Shown here in pieces: positions 58,942-64,000 of a DNA stretch of 64,000 bases. The notes below the pieces were generated by a model. It was given only the letters and a program-made list of their open reading frames with translations, did no database searches and was not told where the DNA came from. Where the stretch lies: the NCBI RefSeq assembly GCF_001653235.2, contig NC_035790.1, positions 1,550,001 through 1,614,000 of the forward strand. Direction: 5' to 3'. The translations under genes and the position numbers were made by a program. Source of the stretch: Pochonia chlamydosporia 170 (taxonomy: Eukaryota; Ascomycota; Sordariomycetes; Hypocreales; Clavicipitaceae). Numbering within the stretch: the stretch's first letter is position 1; the number at the start of each line of letters is the position of its first letter.

Positions 58942-59960
58942 GTAAGTACTTCCCGTGGTAGCAGCTCGCTAGCGCCCTTACTGCAAGTTAGCCGCATAGC
59001 AGTGCTAATCCCCTTAATTTTTAATAGAATTCCCACATTTTACAATTTCCTGTCCTAAAATTTCGTTAATTTAGTAGGTACTCTTTGCAGTCCTAGTAGC
59101 GTGTTTGCTGCTAACCAGCTGCTAGATTACTATGCCTTATCGCCAGACTGGCTACAAGACTATGCCTAGGAGCACCCCAGCTGCAACAGGGATGCCTCCT
59201 ACCCTAATTAAGGAATGTACTTCTTATAGGTAGGTTTTTTGTCCTTCTTGCTGCGTGTATAGTGCTAACTAGCAGCTAGCTTAGAGGTAGGATGCTGCTA
59301 GCAGTATGCTTACAGGATAGCTAACTAGAAGTTCCATCCCGCTAATATTACTACTAATAGCACGCCTAAATATAAGGCGAAAAATCTGGGCGTCCTAGCT
59401 ATATGTGCGCCGGCAGAGAGCTATAAGTTAGCCGCTAGGTTACCGCTTGCTCCTGCTAACTGCTTGGTAGCTAACACCACTAAATGTGCCTATTATTTCA
59501 AAAATAATAAGCTATATATTCCTATGAGTACCTACGCTACTATAGCTTGTTTGCCGCTAACTAGTAGCTAGCTTGGTTCCCGTGCCTGCTATGCCTATAA
59601 GGCTACCTTTGTAGCTAAGAATGCTATTAATAAAGAAGAGAATTAGTACTATAGCAATGCTAACTTCCTTGCTGCTCACAAGGAGCTAGTTTGCGCCTTA
59701 GCTAAGGAGAAAAATAAGGATAAGGAGGGACAGGCCTGCTGTGCCTAGATTAAAGCAGCAGCCGCCCGCAAGGCGGTCGTTAATAAACGCGCTATAATCT
59801 TGCAGCTATGCGAGGTAACCTAGGTGTAGGCTTCCCTAGAAATTGCAAATTGCCTCCGCTACATGTGTAAAAATAGCACTCTAGTAAGTCTAATAATATA
59901 GGTCTATAACTGCAGCCTTGCTGCTAACTTATAGCTAGTTCTCTGAATATTATGAGCTCC
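58942..59960 (+). pseudogene. decayed intron-bearing gene antisense to the retroelement
   Basis: An ATG at 59132 begins a frame that can be followed to about 59945 with a handful of TAG stops. A GTAAGT donor at 58942 and an acceptor at 59125 suggest a 5'-leader intron; two more introns are likely at about 59230-59279 and 59528-59571. Four intron-like 3' ends share the form GCTAACTAGCAGCTAG (branch site and acceptor). The predicted product has a short Cys-containing segment (KCAYYF...), where the Tyr residues could be RIP-altered Cys of a zinc-binding motif. A Lys/Glu/Ala-rich helical C-terminal half follows (IKAAAARKAVVNKRAI). I do not recognise the family. Small Cys-motif accessory or gag-like genes of fungal repeats are a possible relation. 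Confidence 0.5.
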
Positions 59961-60229
59961 TTCCAGCTTGCGTGGTACCGCTCTTAGTGCCAATTAAGCT
60001 AGATAAGCTAATATACTAGTTAGAGGTGGAGGATGCTAAGGGGGAGCTTAAGTAGCTAGATAGCAGCTAGGTAGTAGCTAGGAGGGCTATTTTAACAATT
60101 ATATCTTTAATATTTTGCCCTAGGAATTAAATTTTTATTTTTGGCCCTACTTAGCTATTCTATTATAACCTTACTGCTAACTTGCTGTAAACCTATTTGT
60201 TATAGTTATTTAAAAGCTCTTAGGTATTA

Positions 60230-63200
60230 AAGTCTTAGCATAATAGCTAGGAATTTTCTAAGGTATTATATCCTACCTATTTTACTAGGTAGTAGCGCCT
60301 TTTCCCGTTATATTTATGGGCAACTATCTATTTAACCTTATACTTAGGCGCAGGCTCTAAGGTGCTATCTTGTAACTGTCTTGCAGCTAGAGCCTCCTTT
60401 ATATTTCCTTGAAAAGGCTCTAAATTAGAGACGTAGAAGACGTTATGTATTTAGGTGCCCTTAGGCATTTATAGCTAATATGCCATATAGCGGTTCCTAA
60501 TTAACTAAATAACACGGTAAGGTCCTAGGTACTTAGCTGCAAGCTTCCTACTAGGGCGCTATAGGTTAATGTTTTTAGTAGATAACAGCATATAGTCTCC
60601 TTCTTAGAACTTCACAGGGATACACTTACAATTATAATATTTAGCATATTTAGCTTGCATGCTGCTAAGTAGTTACTTAATAGACTAGTAGTAGGTTTGT
60701 AGCTCTAGTGCTCTACTTTTAGCCTGCTTATTAATAATATCAAGGGGCTTAATAGCGTGACTTAGTCCCCTAGGGGTAAATCCTTACAGCGCCTCTACTA
60801 GAGAGTAGCTATATGCCGTATAATAGCTAGTATTATAAGTAAATTGCGCTATTAGCAGGCAGTCTAGCTAGTCTGTCTGCTTAATACTTCCAAAAGCCCT
60901 AATATAGTGCTCTAGGATTTAATTTAGGCGCTTAGTTTAGCTATCCATTTAAGGGTAAAATGCCGTGCTAAGCCGCTACTTAGTTGCTAGGAGGTAGCAG
61001 AAAGTCCCCTAAAAGCTACTAGTAAAGGTTATGCCTTAATCCATCATAATCCCCTTAGGCATGCCATAGTCCTTAAAGACTTAGTCTAAGAAAATAGTAG
61101 TAAGTCTATCGCTAGTAATCTGCTTAGATACTAGTTTATAAATAGCATACTTAGAGAATTAATCCATAATAACTAAGATAGAGTTATAGACCTTATTCCT
61201 ATACACGCTTATAGGGGGTAGGCCAGTAATAAAGTCTATTAATATCTCCTAAAAGGGGCAATCTAGCATAGGGAGAGCTATAAGTTTGCCGTACAGGCAG
61301 TACAGCCTTAGTTTTAAGACTTAACAGTTTAGGCAGGTGCCCACATAGTCCTTAACCTGCTTCTTTATGCCCTGCTAGTAATACTAAGCTGCAAGCCTAT
61401 ATAAAGTCTTACTTACTCTATAATGCCTAGCAGCTAGGTTATTATAAACTAGCAGTAGTAACTCTTTTTATAGACCTCCTAGAACGTAAATATAGCTCTT
61501 ATATAGGAGCAGTCTACTTGTATTAACTCCCTAAGGTCCACGCCTCTAGGTTACTGCTTTTAAGTTACTTGCAAGTAACTCTAGTTATTAGGCAATAAAG
61601 GCGTCCCTCTATTGCGCCTCTAATAGTGCTTCTAGGATAGTAGGGACTCCCGCAGGCCCCTTACTACCTAGACCATCCATCATAGGGCTTAATTTAGCAG
61701 AGACCCTCCTAACAGCTAAAAGTCGCGCTATAGTACTCTAGCAGACTAGCTACTCTATAGCTAGTCCTAACTCTACTAGCTGGGGGCTCTATTGCTTACA
61801 AAAGGCAACCTCATATCTCGCAGCATAAGTATCGCTCTCTTCTTCGCTAGTAATAGATTGCAGCTTTAATATCTTGCTAGCGATAGGCTACAGCTTTAAT
61901 AGGCTGTTACAGCTTTCTTGCTGCTTACAAAAGGCAACCTCACATCTCACAGCATAAGTATTGCTCTCTTCTTCGCTAGCAATATATTGCGGCTTTAATA
62001 TCTTGCTAGCAATAGGCTATAGCTTTAATAGGCTATTATAGCTTTCTTGCTGCTTGCAAAAGGCAACCTTATATCTCGCAGTATAAGTATTGCTCTCTTC
62101 TTCGCTAGCAATATATTACGGCTTTAATATCTTGCTAGCGATAGGCTGTAGCTTTAATAGGCTGTTATAGCTTTCTTGCTGCTTGCAAAAGGCAACCTTA
62201 CATCTCGCAGCATAAGTATTGCTCTTTTCTTTGCCAGCAATAGACTATAGCTTTAATAGCTACAGGGTGGGCTTCACGTGCTTAGTATTATAGCTTTCTT
62301 GCTGCTTATAAAAGGCAACCTTATATCTCGCAGCATAAGTGTTGCTCTTTTCTTCGCTAGCAATAGACCGCAGCTTTAATAGCTGTAGGGTAGGCTATAT
62401 ACTCTAGCTAGCACTATAGCTTTCTTGCTGCTTATTCTCTGCAAACTTTACTAGAAAAAGAGGTAGCTATAAAGCCTTTGCCTATGCTGCTGCCTTGTTA
62501 TTAAAATAGTCTAGCTGCCTAGATAGACTATCCGCTAGGTTAGCTAGTCCTAAACAATATTATATCGTAAAATTAAAGGGATATAGCTTGTCTAGCGCTA
62601 TAACCTGCCTGCTTATTAGCTTAGGCTTAGATGCTAGATACTTATGGTTTAAATAGTTTGTAATAATGCGGATTAGGTGCGTAGAGTATGCAAGATAATA
62701 TCTCCACGTCCTAAATGCCTCCTAGATAGCTAGCAGCTCTATATTAGGGGTAATATAGCGTAGCTTAATAGGTGAGAGCTTTCTTAATATATACGCTACT
62801 AGGTGCTAGCAATCTAGCAGTAACTATGCTAGTATAGCCCCTATAGTAAAGCCTAAAGCATTAGTCTCTAGCTATAGTAGTACATCTAGATTAAAGTGCA
62901 CTAGAATAGGCGCTTCTTAAAACCGTTATTTTAGCTCTTAGAATGCTGCTATTACATTACTATTTAGCTAGAAGTTATCTTTACTATCTCCCTTTAGGAG
63001 GTCTATTAGTAGGACAGTTATCTTACTATATCCCTTTATGAATCGTTAATAGAATCCCGCAAATCCTAAGAAGGACCTTACATCTATCACGCTATAAGGT
63101 AGCAGCTAGTTAATAATAGCCTAGATGCACTCTAGTTCTATCTTAATTCCCTTATTAGTTACTATAAATCTAAGAAACCCTACCTTTATAACTAAAAAGT

Positions 63201-63990
63201 CACATTTATTAACATTTGCGTATAGCTTTGCCTTGTAGAGCCTCTCTAGCACTTAGCAAATATGCTGCTTATGCTCTATAATATTACTGCTATACACTAG
63301 GATATTATCTAGGTATATAATGCAGATAGTATTAATTAGCTCCTCTAAGGCGTTATTAATGTATTCCTAAAAGGTTGCTAGGGCATTAACCAGGCTAAAC
63401 AGCATTACAAGATACTTAAAGTGACCATATTGGCACTAAAAGGCGGTCTTCTACTTATCGCTCTCGCGAATACATAGCTGGTAGTAAGCATCTTTAAGGT
63501 CTAGTTTGGTGTACACCTTTACGTCCCTTAGCCTATTAAGGATCTTAGTAATTAGTAGCAAGAGCGCCTTATCCTTTCTTATAACCTTGTTAAGGCCCCT
63601 ATAATCCACACATAGGCGTAGCTAGCCCCCTTTCTTTGGCATAAAGAGGATTAGGGCCCCTACTAGGCTTATTAACCTTCTTATCTAGCCTTATTGCGCT
63701 GCGCTAGCTAGGTACTCACAGAGAACTTATAGCTCTTTTTCTGCTAGGCTATAGATAGGTCCCTAAGGTAGTATCTGCCTATCCTCTAGTTTAATAGCAT
63801 ATGTTTAGCCTTTAAGGGAGGGTAGTATAGCAGCTTCCTCCTTAGAGAACACATCTTAGTATTCTGTATAGGCACTAGGTACCTCTTTCTCTGCTTCTTT
63901 GCTGCTATTAAGGTGGTTATTAGGTCTAGTGATTTAGTCTGGGTAGAAACCCTATTAAAGCACTAGCACAACTGCTAATTGGTTTGCCTT
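60230..63990 (-). pseudogene. Ty3/gypsy pol with chromodomain, stop-riddled
   Basis: Reverse transcriptase (about 63830-62950): LRLCVDYRGLNKV, KVYTKLDLKDAYYQL, YGHFKYLVMLFSLVNALATF and YLDN, where YLDD is canonical. RNase H (about 62900-62500): ETNALGFTIGAILA, RKLSPIKLRYI, ELLAI-stop-EAFRTWRYYL, ending NLADSLSRQ. A repeat-expanded linker follows at 62430-61795. Integrase zinc-binding region (about 61450-61310): ARHYRVSKTLYRL and GTCLNC. DDE core (about 61250-60780): EILIDFITGLPP, IMMD-stop-GITF and the Glu region before HYIRAF. C-terminal domain and chromodomain (about 60560-60250): RPSRKLAAKYLGPYRVI, NVFYVSNLEPF, then KRRYYLVK-stop-VGYN. The Asp-to-Asn change in the RT active site and more than a dozen TAG stops make it inactive. 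Domain limits are approximate. Confidence 0.9.
61798..62430 (-). repeat. 129-bp in-frame tandem repeat inside pol linker
   Basis: The phrase (A/G)CAAAAGGCAACC recurs at 61798, 61927, 62056, 62185 and, diverged, 62308: three exact periods of 129 and one of 123. A partial copy starts near 62425. On the minus strand 129 nt is 43 codons and each unit reads in the pol frame as ESYNSLLKLQPIASKI followed by Glu-rich EEESNTYTARYKVAF. It lies between RNase H and the integrase zinc-binding region. Confidence 0.9.
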
Positions 63991-64000
63991 GCAGCGCACT

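Larger units (their letters stand above)
57845..64000 (-). mobile_element. RIP-decayed Ty3/gypsy chromovirus and associated AT-rich block (partial)
   Basis: From about 57845 the sequence becomes AT-rich, with no open frame longer than about 90 codons, in contrast to the gene-dense flank. On the minus strand a full chromovirus pol can be read from 63990 to about 60230 in standard order: RT, RNase H, integrase, chromodomain. In-frame stops are almost all TAG at expected Trp (TGG), Gln (CAG) or Arg sites, the C-to-T/G-to-A pattern of repeat-induced point mutation. Gag, protease and the upstream LTR must lie beyond 64000. The stretch 57845-58458 holds only featureless AT-rich sequence. Confidence 0.9.

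Noticed and set aside
58776..59036. 86-codon minus-strand frame
   Set aside because: Produced mainly by the polypyrimidine tract (Glu/Gly/Lys on the reverse strand).
61798..62430. CRISPR-like array
   Set aside because: Eukaryotic context, contiguous 129-bp units without unique spacers, and in-frame with pol; it is a minisatellite.

Overview
The window is nuclear DNA from a filamentous ascomycete. Genes carry short spliceosomal introns (about 57-137 nt) with GTAAGT/GTATGT/GTACGT-type donors and CTAAC branch sites. The protein set (SCH9, NAR1, UTP18, calnexin, Zn2Cys6 regulator, AIG1-like protein) and the RIP-like decay of a retroelement at the right end fit Sordariomycetes, probably Hypocreales. 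The order is an inference and the species is not determined.

Layout. 1-4.4 kb: the TOR-pathway kinase SCH9 on the minus strand. 4.4-10.2 kb: a long gene-poor stretch with recurring short palindromes and one doubtful small exon. 10.2-11.2 kb: three intron-containing tRNA-Arg(ACG) genes with identical mature sequence. 11.8-18 kb: a small 87-aa protein, a SUZ-domain protein, NAR1 and a three-finger C2H2 protein. 19.4-21.2 kb: a secreted Thr-rich mucin-like protein. 21.5-22.8 kb: DAHP synthase (ARO3-like). 24.1-27.1 kb: a Zn2Cys6 transcription factor. 27.7-29.7 kb: a WD40-cyclophilin (PPWD1 type). 30.4-34.3 kb: an AIG1/FAR-17a membrane protein, an FMN alpha-hydroxyacid dehydrogenase and the GINS subunit SLD5. 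34.6-39.4 kb: UTP18 and a bifunctional pseudouridine-5'-phosphate glycosidase/PfkB kinase. 40.8-49 kb: an SDR, a phenol-hydroxylase-type FAD monooxygenase and an F-box-like protein. 50-55.4 kb: methylmalonate-semialdehyde dehydrogenase and calnexin. 57.8-64 kb: an AT-rich, stop-riddled block.

The right-hand block is a Ty3/gypsy chromovirus on the minus strand that runs off the window. Reverse transcriptase, RNase H, integrase (zinc-binding, DDE core, C-terminal domain) and a chromodomain can be read in order, interrupted almost only by TAG codons at expected Trp/Gln/Arg positions. Two features stand out: an in-frame 129-bp (43-codon) tandem repeat inserted between RNase H and integrase, and a decayed, intron-bearing gene on the opposite strand between the chromodomain and a candidate LTR.

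The host genes are mostly unrelated housekeeping functions, not a metabolic cluster. No biosynthetic core enzyme (PKS, NRPS, terpene synthase) is present. Exon boundaries were set by hand from reading frame, splice consensus and family alignment from memory, so start codons and one small exon of the transcription factor remain uncertain.
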